From positions 1-44,043 of IMG/VR virus record IMGVR_UViG_3300012929_000010: a DNA stretch of 44,043 nucleotides; one strand, written 5' to 3'. The number at the start of each line of letters is the position of its first letter. Position 1 is the first letter of the stretch. This document shows, piece by piece, positions 24,231 through 30,152 of the stretch. The notes below the pieces were generated by a model. That model worked only from the letters and a program-made list of their open reading frames with translations. It made no database searches and was not told the origin of the DNA. Made by a program: the position numbers and the translations under genes. The stretch is from a virus.

Positions 24231-24367
24231 CGCCGGCCGCGCCGGAGCAGCGCCACCAGCGTGCCCACGAGCACCCCACCGGCGAGCAGCGTGGTGAAGC
24301 AGTCGGAGAACCAGCCCTTCTTGCGGCCCTTGCGGTACTGCTCCGCGCCGAAATCGCCGTCCGTCAC
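24227..24367 (-). CDS. Tiny membrane protein (46 aa)
   Basis: GTG 24367 overlaps the previous stop (GTGA) and the gene's own stop overlaps the next ATG (ATGA). A basic N-terminal part (YRKGRKKGW) is followed by one hydrophobic helix (FTTLLAGGVLVGTLVALL) and an Arg-rich end. Function unknown. Confidence 0.65.
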   Translation of the reverse strand: MTDGDFGAEQYRKGRKKGWFSDCFTTLLAGGVLVGTLVALLRRGRR

Positions 24368-24558
24368 TGGTTCTCCCCGTTCTCGTTGTAGGCCGCCTCA
24401 ACCCAGTAGGCGCCGTTGATCCATTCCAGCGCGCGCCGACGCCCGGCCGGGTCGAGCGAGTCCAGCTGTCGCGCGCACGTGCGGATCGCGGACAACTCCC
24501 GCAGGGGCCCTTTCTCGTCCGTGGCCGGGGCCGGCTTGTCGGTGGTGGGGTCGTTCAC
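24364..24558 (-). CDS. Hypothetical protein (64 aa)
   Basis: GTG 24558 overlaps the previous stop (GTGA). A polar start is followed by a helical region (LRELSAIRTCARQLDSLDPA) and GRRRALEWINGAYWVEAAYN, with several aromatics. No family recognised. Confidence 0.68.
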   Translation of the reverse strand: MNDPTTDKPAPATDEKGPLRELSAIRTCARQLDSLDPAGRRRALEWINGAYWVEAAYNENGENQ

Positions 24559-24875
24559 GTCGCATGTCCTCTTCGTAGGTTTTGTCTCATTAGGTACAGC
24601 CGCGCGCGGCACGCAGCCGCGGCGTGCCGGTCACACCCGCGGCGGACACCCAGCCCGGGGACCTGGTAGCCCCACCGGCCGGGCTGCTCGCACACCCAGG
24701 CCGTGAGTACCGCCCCGGACTCACGGATCTCGTGCTGCCCACACGGTGGGTGCGGGGCGGGCAGCAGCGCGGTGCGGTGATCCACCTGGCACAGGTCCGC
24801 ATCCGGCAGGTTGATCAAGTTCGTGAGGCGCTGAACAGCGATCTGCTCCTCAGTGCGCTTGTCCGCGCGTCTCAC
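24555..24875 (-). CDS. Hypothetical protein with several Cys (106 aa)
   Basis: GTG 24875 overlaps the previous stop (GTGA); the longer frame to 25019 shadows the neighbours. The product holds six Cys, including PPCGQH, WVCEQPGRWG, GCDRH and ACRARLYL, so metal binding is possible. No family recognised. Confidence 0.66.
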   Translation of the reverse strand: MRRADKRTEEQIAVQRLTNLINLPDADLCQVDHRTALLPAPHPPCGQHEIRESGAVLTAWVCEQPGRWGYQVPGLGVRRGCDRHAAAACRARLYLMRQNLRRGHAT

Positions 24876-25012
24876 TCGCCGGGCCCGTGGTGCTCGCGGA
24901 GGAACTCCTCCGCTTCCTCCCCGACCGCGCCAGCCGCGTCCAAGTCCAGCCACAGCCGGACCCAGGTCACCACCCGCCGCCACCAGCGCCACACCGCGCT
25001 CACCGCGCTCAC
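24872..25012 (-). CDS. Tiny Trp-rich amphipathic protein (46 aa)
   Basis: GTG 25012 overlaps the previous stop (GTGA). The N-terminal half (AVWRWWRRVVTWVRLWLDL) is a Trp/Arg amphipathic helix likely to lie on membrane; the second half is acidic and helical (GEEAEEFLREHH). Function unknown. Confidence 0.6.
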   Translation of the reverse strand: MSAVSAVWRWWRRVVTWVRLWLDLDAAGAVGEEAEEFLREHHGPGE

Positions 25013-25266
25013 CGCGCACGCTTCGCGTGCTTCGGCCGGCCCGGCAGCCGGCTGTAATGCCACGCCAACCAGCCCACGATCCCCAGGATCGGCACCGCGA
25101 CCGTCACCAACGCCCCGAACAGGCGGTGCTCCTCGACCAGCTTCACGACCAGCAGCAGATCGTCCAGGCACGCGGCGACCACGAACAGAATCCACGACAT
25201 GGTCCGCGGTTTGCGGGTCACCGGCGTCCGACCCCAGGGCTTGAACCGCTGGATCCGGATGGCCAT
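25009..25266 (-). CDS. Small membrane protein (85 aa)
   Basis: ATG 25266 overlaps the previous stop by one base. A basic N-terminus (RFKPWGRTPVTRKPR) leads to two hydrophobic helices (WILFVVAACLDDLLLVVKL and GALVTVAVPILGIVGWLAW) and a basic tail (PGRPKHAKRAR). Both ends should be cytoplasmic. Function unknown; it is made early because it is second in the unit. Confidence 0.72.
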   Translation of the reverse strand: MAIRIQRFKPWGRTPVTRKPRTMSWILFVVAACLDDLLLVVKLVEEHRLFGALVTVAVPILGIVGWLAWHYSRLPGRPKHAKRAR

Positions 25267-25487
25267 CAGACGCCGGCCGTTTCGCGCCGGTACAGCTCGG
25301 CGGTCACGGTGGCCAGGATCGCGCGGAGCGTCACGGGGGTGACGTGCCAGCACGGATCCGGGTTGTCAAGCTGGTCCTGGGTGGCTTGGGCGAGCGCGGC
25401 GAGGGTGCTGGTCGAGTATTGAGACACGGCGTTGGCGGTGTCGGGGGACAGGGGAGCGGGGTATTCGCCGCCATCGGCGCTGGTCAT
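25266..25487 (-). CDS. First gene of the leftward early unit, hypothetical (73 aa)
   Basis: ATG 25487 has a strong GGAAGGG six bases upstream, which decides against the ATG at 25523. The product has a polar start, a helical middle (LAALAQATQDQLDN), DPCWHVTPVTLRAILATVTA and a helical end. No family recognised. It lies directly behind the leftward promoter at 25529-25557 and so should be among the first proteins made. Confidence 0.72.
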   Translation of the reverse strand: MTSADGGEYPAPLSPDTANAVSQYSTSTLAALAQATQDQLDNPDPCWHVTPVTLRAILATVTAELYRRETAGV

Positions 25488-25599
25488 GGGTACCCTTCCG
25501 GTGAACTGTAAAGAACCTTTCACCGAGAACGCTAGCCGCTCACCGACCGTGATGCAAGGGTCCTTGTGATCCAGTTCGGTGAAAAGTACTGTTCACGCC
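25488..25599. promoter_or_regulatory. Divergent early promoter/operator region
   Basis: Rightward promoter: TTGTGA (25564-25569), 17-bp spacer, TACTGT (25587-25592), seven bases before ATG 25600, so the message would be leaderless. Leftward promoter on the minus strand: TTGCAT (25557-25552), 17-bp spacer, TAGCGT (25534-25529). An 18-bp near-perfect palindrome with GTGAA/TTCAC arms and AGTACT centre (25579-25596) covers the rightward -10. A second GTGAA/TTCAC pair (25501-25523) lies just downstream of the leftward start. This fits a repressor switch, probably served by the adjacent XRE protein. Confidence 0.72.
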
Positions 25600-25851
25600 A
25601 TGACCCGTTTCGACCCTGCCGGACTGGCGGCCAGACGCGACAGCGCCGGGCTCACCCGGCTGCAACTCGCGGAGAAGATCGGCGCGACCACTCAGGCCAT
25701 CGGGTACTGGGAACGCGGGGAATTCACGCCCAGCGCAAGCTGGATACCGCTGCTCGCGGCCGCACTCGGATGCGGCCTGGACGAGCTGTACACCAACACC
25801 TCAGAGGAGGCAGCCGACACGGCCCAGCCGGCCCCACGCGGTGCCGCGTGA
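25600..25851 (+). CDS. XRE-family regulator, probable switch protein
   Basis: The product has 83 aa. ATG 25600 is chosen over the GTG at 25579 because the -10 element lies at 25587-25592, which would remove the GTG from the message. Residues about 6-65 form an HTH_3 domain: LAARRDSAGLTRLQLAEKIG, ATTQAIGYWERGEFTPS and IPLLAAALGCGLDELY. A polar tail follows. Position beside two GTGAA/TTCAC operators suggests Cro- or repressor-like control of both early units; autoregulation is expected. Confidence 0.85.
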   Translation: MTRFDPAGLAARRDSAGLTRLQLAEKIGATTQAIGYWERGEFTPSASWIPLLAAALGCGLDELYTNTSEEAADTAQPAPRGAA

Positions 25852-26396
25852 CGTCACTTCCCCATGGCAACGTTCCGCTGTTCGCGCTGGACGGCCACGG
25901 GGATGACGACATCGGCGCCAAAGCCGGCCACTGGACCGAACTCATCCGCCGCGCCCGCCTCGGCCGAGAGTTCAAAGCGGCCGCTTTCGTGTTCGCGTCC
26001 TACGCCAACGCGGACGGAACCGGCATCTACTGCGGGGTAGCGCGCTTCGCCGTCGACTGTGAATGCAGCTACCGCACCGCGCAACGCCACCTGGACAAAC
26101 TACGCAAAACCGGGCTGGTCGAGCTGGTCAAACGGGGCAACAGCCGTCGCGGACTGTCCGACCAGTACCGCCTCACGTTCGGCCCAGACGTCCTCGACCA
26201 CATCACCGTTCTGACGCCAACCGACTACGACCAGCAGATCGACCACATACGCCACGCGAACAAAGCCAAAGCCGAACGCAACTACCACCGGCACACCGCC
26301 AAGCCTGTGGACAACCCCGGTTCTGACGCCACCCTAGATGGCGTCAGAACCGACACAGAACCCCACAGTTCTGACGCCATCATGAGTGGCGTCTGA
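25848..26396 (+). CDS. Winged-helix protein, candidate replication initiator
   Basis: The product has 182 aa from GTG 25848 (GTGA overlap). Residues about 25-110 match the HTH_36 type of winged helix common in phage replication and plasmid Rep proteins: REFKAAAFVFASYANADG, then FAVDCECSYRTAQRHLDKLR, GLVELVKRGNSRRGLSDQYR. The C-terminal third is charged and polar. Four perfect TTCTGACGCCA copies, one single-mismatch copy at the stop codon and a DnaA-box match lie within the 3' part of its own gene, as seen for initiators that bind an origin inside or next to their gene. A regulator function is the alternative. Confidence 0.72.
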   Translation: MTSLPHGNVPLFALDGHGDDDIGAKAGHWTELIRRARLGREFKAAAFVFASYANADGTGIYCGVARFAVDCECSYRTAQRHLDKLRKTGLVELVKRGNSRRGLSDQYRLTFGPDVLDHITVLTPTDYDQQIDHIRHANKAKAERNYHRHTAKPVDNPGSDATLDGVRTDTEPHSSDAIMSGV

Positions 26397-26883
26397 AACA
26401 TGTTTCTGACGCCAAATCCGACACTTTCTGACGCCACCCATGAGTGGCGTCCCACCTTCCATAGATCACCTACCCAAAACAGAGACCTCCCATCAATCAC
26501 TTCCAGCCCAACCACCGACCGCGAGGCAAGACGCCAACACCTCACAGAAAGCCATCTCTATGAGTGACCCACTCGTCGCTGCCGGTTACGTCCACTGCCC
26601 CCAGTGTTCTGACGCCAACTACCCCACCGAAGCAACCTGGATCACTCCCACCCACATCCTCGCCACCTACCCCAACCAATGCGGCCACATCACCCCCTGC
26701 GCCTGGATCATCGACACCACCCGATGCACCTACCAAGCCCGATGCACCGCCACCACCCGCGCCGGACGCCAATGCCGCGCCAAACCCAAACCCAACACCG
26801 ACCTCTGCGGCACCCACACCAACAAGTCACGCCGCCAAACCACGTGACATCTGACGCCAAACCATCCACGGCTGGCGTCAGAA
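26209..26883. repeat. Iteron-like array, candidate replication origin
   Basis: The 11-mer TTCTGACGCCA occurs perfectly on the plus strand at 26209, 26321, 26369, 26404, 26426 and 26607, and inverted at 26339-26349 and 26873-26883. One-mismatch copies lie at 26387-26397 (inverted) and 26849-26859. Several are arranged as dyads with 7-13 base centres; 26319-26331 with 26339-26351 is a perfect 13-bp pair. TGTGGACAA (26306-26314) is the complement of the DnaA box TTGTCCACA. The gap at 26397-26559 is poorer in GC than its surroundings. Together this looks like an iteron origin. Confidence 0.75.
26560..26847 (+). CDS. Small zinc-finger protein beside the iterons
   Basis: The product has 95 aa. ATG 26560 is chosen because the longer frame from 26440 would encode iteron repeats with poor codon bias. 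Motifs: VHCPQCSDA, NQCGH and a C-terminal Cys3-His module (ARCTATTRAGRQC then DLCGTH) of the same C-x9-C-x10-C-x2-H type as the terminase small subunit and the 15911 gene. It probably binds zinc and may bind DNA. Iteron copies lie within and just after it. Confidence 0.7.
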   Translation: MSDPLVAAGYVHCPQCSDANYPTEATWITPTHILATYPNQCGHITPCAWIIDTTRCTYQARCTATTRAGRQCRAKPKPNTDLCGTHTNKSRRQTT

Positions 26884-26982
26884 CCCTCCAGACCCACCCG
26901 ACTAGTCAACCGCTACACAAACCGCTACACCAAGTGGAACCATCCATCCACTTACCCCATCCAAACCGGCAAAAAGGACACA

Positions 26983-27162
26983 ATGCTCACCCTCCAAAAC
27001 CCCACCACCAGCACAAACACCCCCAACACAGATCTACTCCCGGCAGCCGGCGAACAGCTCGTTACCTGCGACTGGTGCAAGGGGGAAGGCACCGTGACCA
27101 ACGAGGACGGCACCTTCACGTGCATCAAATGCGGCGGCGACAAGGTGGTGCCCAAGAAATGA
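26983..27162 (+). CDS. Small zinc-ribbon protein (59 aa)
   Basis: ATG 26983 has AAAAAGGA five bases upstream, the best ribosome site in this area. The N-terminal half is Thr/Asn-rich and probably flexible; the C-terminal half has CDWCKGEG and CIKCGGDK, a zinc ribbon like those of the DnaJ central domain. The stop overlaps the next ATG. The stretch 26884-26982 before it holds only a short direct repeat (CCGCTACAC at 26910 and 26922). Confidence 0.75.
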   Translation: MLTLQNPTTSTNTPNTDLLPAAGEQLVTCDWCKGEGTVTNEDGTFTCIKCGGDKVVPKK

Positions 27163-27503
27163 TCACCCCCAAGAATCCGGTCGGTCATGTGGCCACGCTG
27201 CCTGACGCCACCCGCGAGTACGTCCGTACCGGTGTGTGGCCGGTCGTCTCAGAGGCTCTCCAGTCGATCCCGAACGCCACCTGGACCCGATCCCTCGCCA
27301 ACCCTCGTCTGTGGCTCTGGCAGGCAACTGGGGGCGCGGCGGACGTGCTGTGGACGTTCGAGGGCATGACGTTCGAGGCTGGGCCGGAGTGGCACTTTCA
27401 CCGCGGGGGTGTGTCACCGGTCGGCTACCCGACGTCGCCGGGGTTCGCGGACCCCGGCGAGCCGGGCCCGTTCCAGCTACCGCTGTCAACGTGGCAGTCA
27501 TGA
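27159..27503 (+). CDS. Hypothetical protein (114 aa)
   Basis: ATG 27159 overlaps the previous stop (ATGA). The sequence has WPVVSEALQSIPNATWTRS, then WLWQATGGAADVLWTFEGM, and a Pro/Gly-rich end. Many Trp residues suggest a compact beta fold. No family recognised. Confidence 0.72.
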   Translation: MITPKNPVGHVATLPDATREYVRTGVWPVVSEALQSIPNATWTRSLANPRLWLWQATGGAADVLWTFEGMTFEAGPEWHFHRGGVSPVGYPTSPGFADPGEPGPFQLPLSTWQS

Positions 27504-27856
27504 CGCAACTGCGGTTTTGGCGCCTGTTCGCCCTGATCTTCTGGGTGCTGTTCTACGCGAGTGACGTGGTGCCCTGGTGCTTTGACCACCTGGGCCCGAC
27601 CTGGGGTGTTGTCGGCGCCGCGGCGTATGCCCTGATCGGCGTGGCCATGCTCGGCGTGGCCATGGCGTCGAACAAGCGGAAAGACCAGGCCAGAGCCGGG
27701 GAGCGGGTCGACGTGCTACGCGACCTGGCGATAGAGACACAGCGGCAGCTGGGCGACCGGTACAACGTGACAGTGATCAACGATCGGATAGTTGCCGAGC
27801 GGAAACCGGCCGGTGACCAGCAACAACACGCAACGACTACCGATGACTACCGATGA
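27500..27856 (+). CDS. Small membrane protein with cytoplasmic helix (118 aa)
   Basis: ATG 27500 overlaps the previous stop (ATGA). Two hydrophobic segments (FWRLFALIFWVLFYASDVV and WGVVGAAAYALIGVAMLGVAM) are followed by a charged helical tail (SNKRKDQARAGERVDVLRDL). Function unknown. Membrane proteins of this form are common in phage accessory blocks. Confidence 0.74.
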   Translation: MTQLRFWRLFALIFWVLFYASDVVPWCFDHLGPTWGVVGAAAYALIGVAMLGVAMASNKRKDQARAGERVDVLRDLAIETQRQLGDRYNVTVINDRIVAERKPAGDQQQHATTTDDYR

Positions 27857-28233
27857 CCAGGGGCCACACGGTGACCACTCGCGAACCCACCGAAAAGGAC
27901 ACGACCACACCGACGCAACTGCTCGACGACTACGCGGCCACCTCCGACCGGTATGACGAGATCGCCCCGAAGGCGTTCGCCGCTATCCGGGCTGTCATCG
28001 CCCTGCACCGACAAGCGGAACGGAACGCACGCGCCGATCTACCGGGCGGCCAATGTCCCTTTTGCTACATGGGTGAACCCACCCGCGTCATGCACTCCTT
28101 CGTCGTGGACGGCGAGACCCATCAGGTTCACACCCATACGACCCGCGCGAAGCGGTGCCAAAACTGCCTTCAGCCCTGGCCGTGCGCCACCTTGCAGGCC
28201 ATCAGTGACGCCCTGCAAGGCGTGGCAGACTGA
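27853..28233 (+). CDS. Hypothetical zinc-binding protein (126 aa)
   Basis: ATG 27853 overlaps the previous stop (ATGA). After a polar start and a helix (APKAFAAIRAVIALHRQAER) come QCPFCYMG and KRCQNCLQPWPCATL with HQVHTHTTRAKR between, a likely zinc-ribbon. The C-terminal WPCATLQAISDALQGV pattern recurs in small actinophage proteins. Function unknown. Confidence 0.74.
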   Translation: MTRGHTVTTREPTEKDTTTPTQLLDDYAATSDRYDEIAPKAFAAIRAVIALHRQAERNARADLPGGQCPFCYMGEPTRVMHSFVVDGETHQVHTHTTRAKRCQNCLQPWPCATLQAISDALQGVAD

Positions 28234-28238
28234 CGGGC

Positions 28239-28289
28239 GGTAGCCGGTCAACCAGAGCCTGGTGTGCGCCTCAACCGCAACCGGCTACC
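28239..28289 (+). other. Inverted repeat in a short intergenic gap
   Basis: GGTAGCCGGT (28239-28248) pairs with ACCGGCTACC (28280-28289) over a 31-base loop in the 91-base gap between genes. There is no U-tract. It may be a weak terminator, an attenuator or a protein-binding site. Confidence 0.35.
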
Positions 28290-28324
28290 ACCCCTGTTAC
28301 CACCAGACAGGAGACACTCCCAGC

Positions 28325-28750
28325 ATGTGGACGAACACCGGTAGTCCCGGTAAATGGACATTCGACACCAGCGGCCCTGACATCCCGGGCGGCCCCATCC
28401 CCGGCACCCCCGAACCGGAACGACAGTTCCTGCTCTACGACAACGGCGTGTACATCGAATACAAACGCGACACGATCCACATGTACACCAGCGACATCAC
28501 CCCCGACGAGAACGCCGACTACGACCAGGCCACCAGCCCCCTGCACGAAGCGACCTGGGTGAAAACCGCCGTCAACCCCGCATTCACCGACCTGGACGAC
28601 GACGCGGTGTGGCTGCTCATGGCCGAAATGGCCGACCCGAACAGCCCCGGCTGGGACCGGCCGACCCCCCAAAACGCCGACGAAATGGCCGCGACGTGGA
28701 CCGGTGTCCCCATCCCGGCCCCCCCGGTCAAGACAGGTGGCGACCAGTGA
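28325..28750 (+). CDS. Hypothetical acidic protein (141 aa)
   Basis: ATG 28325 has AGGAGA upstream; a start at 28262 would run through the inverted repeat. The product has FLLYDNGVYIEYKRDTIHMY and DDDAVWLLMAEMADPNSPGW and is strongly acidic. It directly precedes the DUF2829 gene with a GTGA overlap, so a joint anti-defence role can be asked, but no family was recognised. Confidence 0.72.
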   Translation: MWTNTGSPGKWTFDTSGPDIPGGPIPGTPEPERQFLLYDNGVYIEYKRDTIHMYTSDITPDENADYDQATSPLHEATWVKTAVNPAFTDLDDDAVWLLMAEMADPNSPGWDRPTPQNADEMAATWTGVPIPAPPVKTGGDQ

Positions 28751-29154
28751 ACCTCGGCGACCAGGCGGCGAAACTCCGCGACATGGAACGCGACATGGAC
28801 CGGCAGAAAGCCGCGGCCGGTGGCCGCACCGACGTCACGCGCGGCGATTTCGGGTTCGCTCTCGGCGTACTCCACGCCGGAGGCAGAGTCACCCGCGAAA
28901 GCTGGAACACACACATCCGCAACACCAGATGGCTCGTACTCGTGCCCGGGTCCACGTTCACCGTCACCGAAGGCCGCCCCGTCGCATTGGCCTGCCCGGC
29001 CCTGGTCGGCCGCGAGGTCGGCTACGAACCGCACATCGACCTGTACCAGTCAGGGACGCTGTCACCATGGACACCATCCACAGTGGACTTGTTGGCCACT
29101 GACTGGTGGATCATCCCCCCGACGCCCCCCGGCAGTGAGGCTGGTGCCCTGTGA
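28747..29154 (+). CDS. tad2: DUF2829 / Tad2-like anti-Thoeris protein
   Basis: The product has 135 aa from GTG 28747 (GTGA overlap). Residues about 35-123 match DUF2829: FGFALGVLHAGGRVTRESWN, TRWLVLVPGSTFTVTEGRP, GYEPHIDLYQSG and SPWTPSTVDLLATDWWII. DUF2829 proteins were described as Tad2, sponges that capture the signal molecule of the Thoeris bacterial defence (1''-3' glycocyclic ADPR). The N-terminal ~30 residues are a charged extension not typical of the shortest members. Binding ability is inferred from the family; residues of the pocket were not checked. Confidence 0.82.
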   Translation: MNLGDQAAKLRDMERDMDRQKAAAGGRTDVTRGDFGFALGVLHAGGRVTRESWNTHIRNTRWLVLVPGSTFTVTEGRPVALACPALVGREVGYEPHIDLYQSGTLSPWTPSTVDLLATDWWIIPPTPPGSEAGAL

Positions 29155-29459
29155 GCCGCCCCGACTCGACCCCGCCGCCCGTGACCGCGCCCGTCGACGA
29201 GACACCGGCGTGGAAGCGGCAACTACCGTCCCTTGGCCGGATCGTGATCGTCCCGATGGACCCGGCCAAGAACAACGGCGCCAACACGGCGCCCGCGATC
29301 ATCACCCGCGTCTGGAACGACACCATGGTCAACGTCCGGGTACAGCCGGACACCGCGTCCACGTTCATGCGGACCAGTGTCGAACTCGCCGACACGGTAC
29401 CGACCGTCGACGATGGCGGCCTGGTGCCGCACGTGTGGTCCTGGCCGGCGAGGACATAA
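29151..29459 (+). CDS. Conserved hypothetical phage protein (102 aa)
   Basis: GTG 29151 overlaps the Tad2-like stop (GTGA). After a Pro-rich start the sequence reads LGRIVIVPMDPAKNNGANTA, then APAIITRVWNDTMVNVRV and MRTSVELADTV, a small beta-rich pattern found in many phages, often close to DUF2829 or terminase genes. Function unknown. Confidence 0.74.
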   Translation: MSRPDSTPPPVTAPVDETPAWKRQLPSLGRIVIVPMDPAKNNGANTAPAIITRVWNDTMVNVRVQPDTASTFMRTSVELADTVPTVDDGGLVPHVWSWPART

Positions 29460-29462
29460 GCC

Positions 29463-30152
29463 GTGGCCAGATGCGTGGGGAAAAGCCGCCGGCTGGGCGG
29501 GCAGCAGTGCAAGAACCCCGCGATCCGCGGCGGGACAGTGTGCCGCATGCACGGCGGGTCAAGCCCGAAGACCAGGGCGAAAGCCGCGATCCGCGCGGAA
29601 GTCTTGGACTGGGGTCTCGGTGACTCCGGTATCGACCCCTCGGAGATCCTGCTTCGGCTCGTGTCGCAGTCCGCGGCGCGAGCCCAGTTTTACGCCCGCT
29701 TGTTGCAGCAGGCGTATGACGCGGCCGAAGCGGCCCGGGCGGCTGGTGTGGACGTCGGGGACATCACCCCGCCGGACGTCGACACCATGGACAAGCGTGC
29801 ACGCCGGCAGCTGGCGACGATCGCGCTCGACCAGATCTCCACGGTCGGCGGCATCACGGCGTTGATCGGGCACACCTACGGCGACACGAAGACCGGCGAG
29901 ATCTATGCGACCGGTGAAGCCGTGCGTGGCTTGGCGTTGCTGGAAGCGCAGGAACGCGACCGGTGTGCCGGGTTCGCCGAGAAGGCGATCAAGGCCGGGT
30001 TGGCTGAGCGGCAGGTCAAGTTGGCTGAGCAGCAAGGCGAGATGATCGTCGCGGTGTTGCGTGCAGTGTTCGACGAGCTCGGCTTGTCGGACGAGCAGCG
30101 GGAGCGGGTGCCTGGTGTCGTCCGCCGTCACCTCACCGCCATCGCCGGGTGA
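29463..30152 (+). CDS. Terminase small subunit with N-terminal zinc module
   Basis: The product has 229 aa from GTG 29463. Residues 4-30 form a zinc module (RCVGKSRRLGGQQC and TVCRMHGG), the HGG motif typical of a group of phage DNA-packaging proteins. The remainder is helical (EILLRLVSQSAARAQFYARL, RARRQLATIALDQ, VKLAEQQGEMIVAVLRAVFD). It lies immediately before, and overlaps, the large terminase gene. Small subunits recognise the packaging site and regulate the motor. Confidence 0.8.
   Translation: MARCVGKSRRLGGQQCKNPAIRGGTVCRMHGGSSPKTRAKAAIRAEVLDWGLGDSGIDPSEILLRLVSQSAARAQFYARLLQQAYDAAEAARAAGVDVGDITPPDVDTMDKRARRQLATIALDQISTVGGITALIGHTYGDTKTGEIYATGEAVRGLALLEAQERDRCAGFAEKAIKAGLAERQVKLAEQQGEMIVAVLRAVFDELGLSDEQRERVPGVVRRHLTAIAG

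Noticed and set aside
26209-26883. CRISPR-like array
   Set aside because: Repeats are only 11 bases, in both orientations and at irregular distance, and overlap genes; iterons explain them better.
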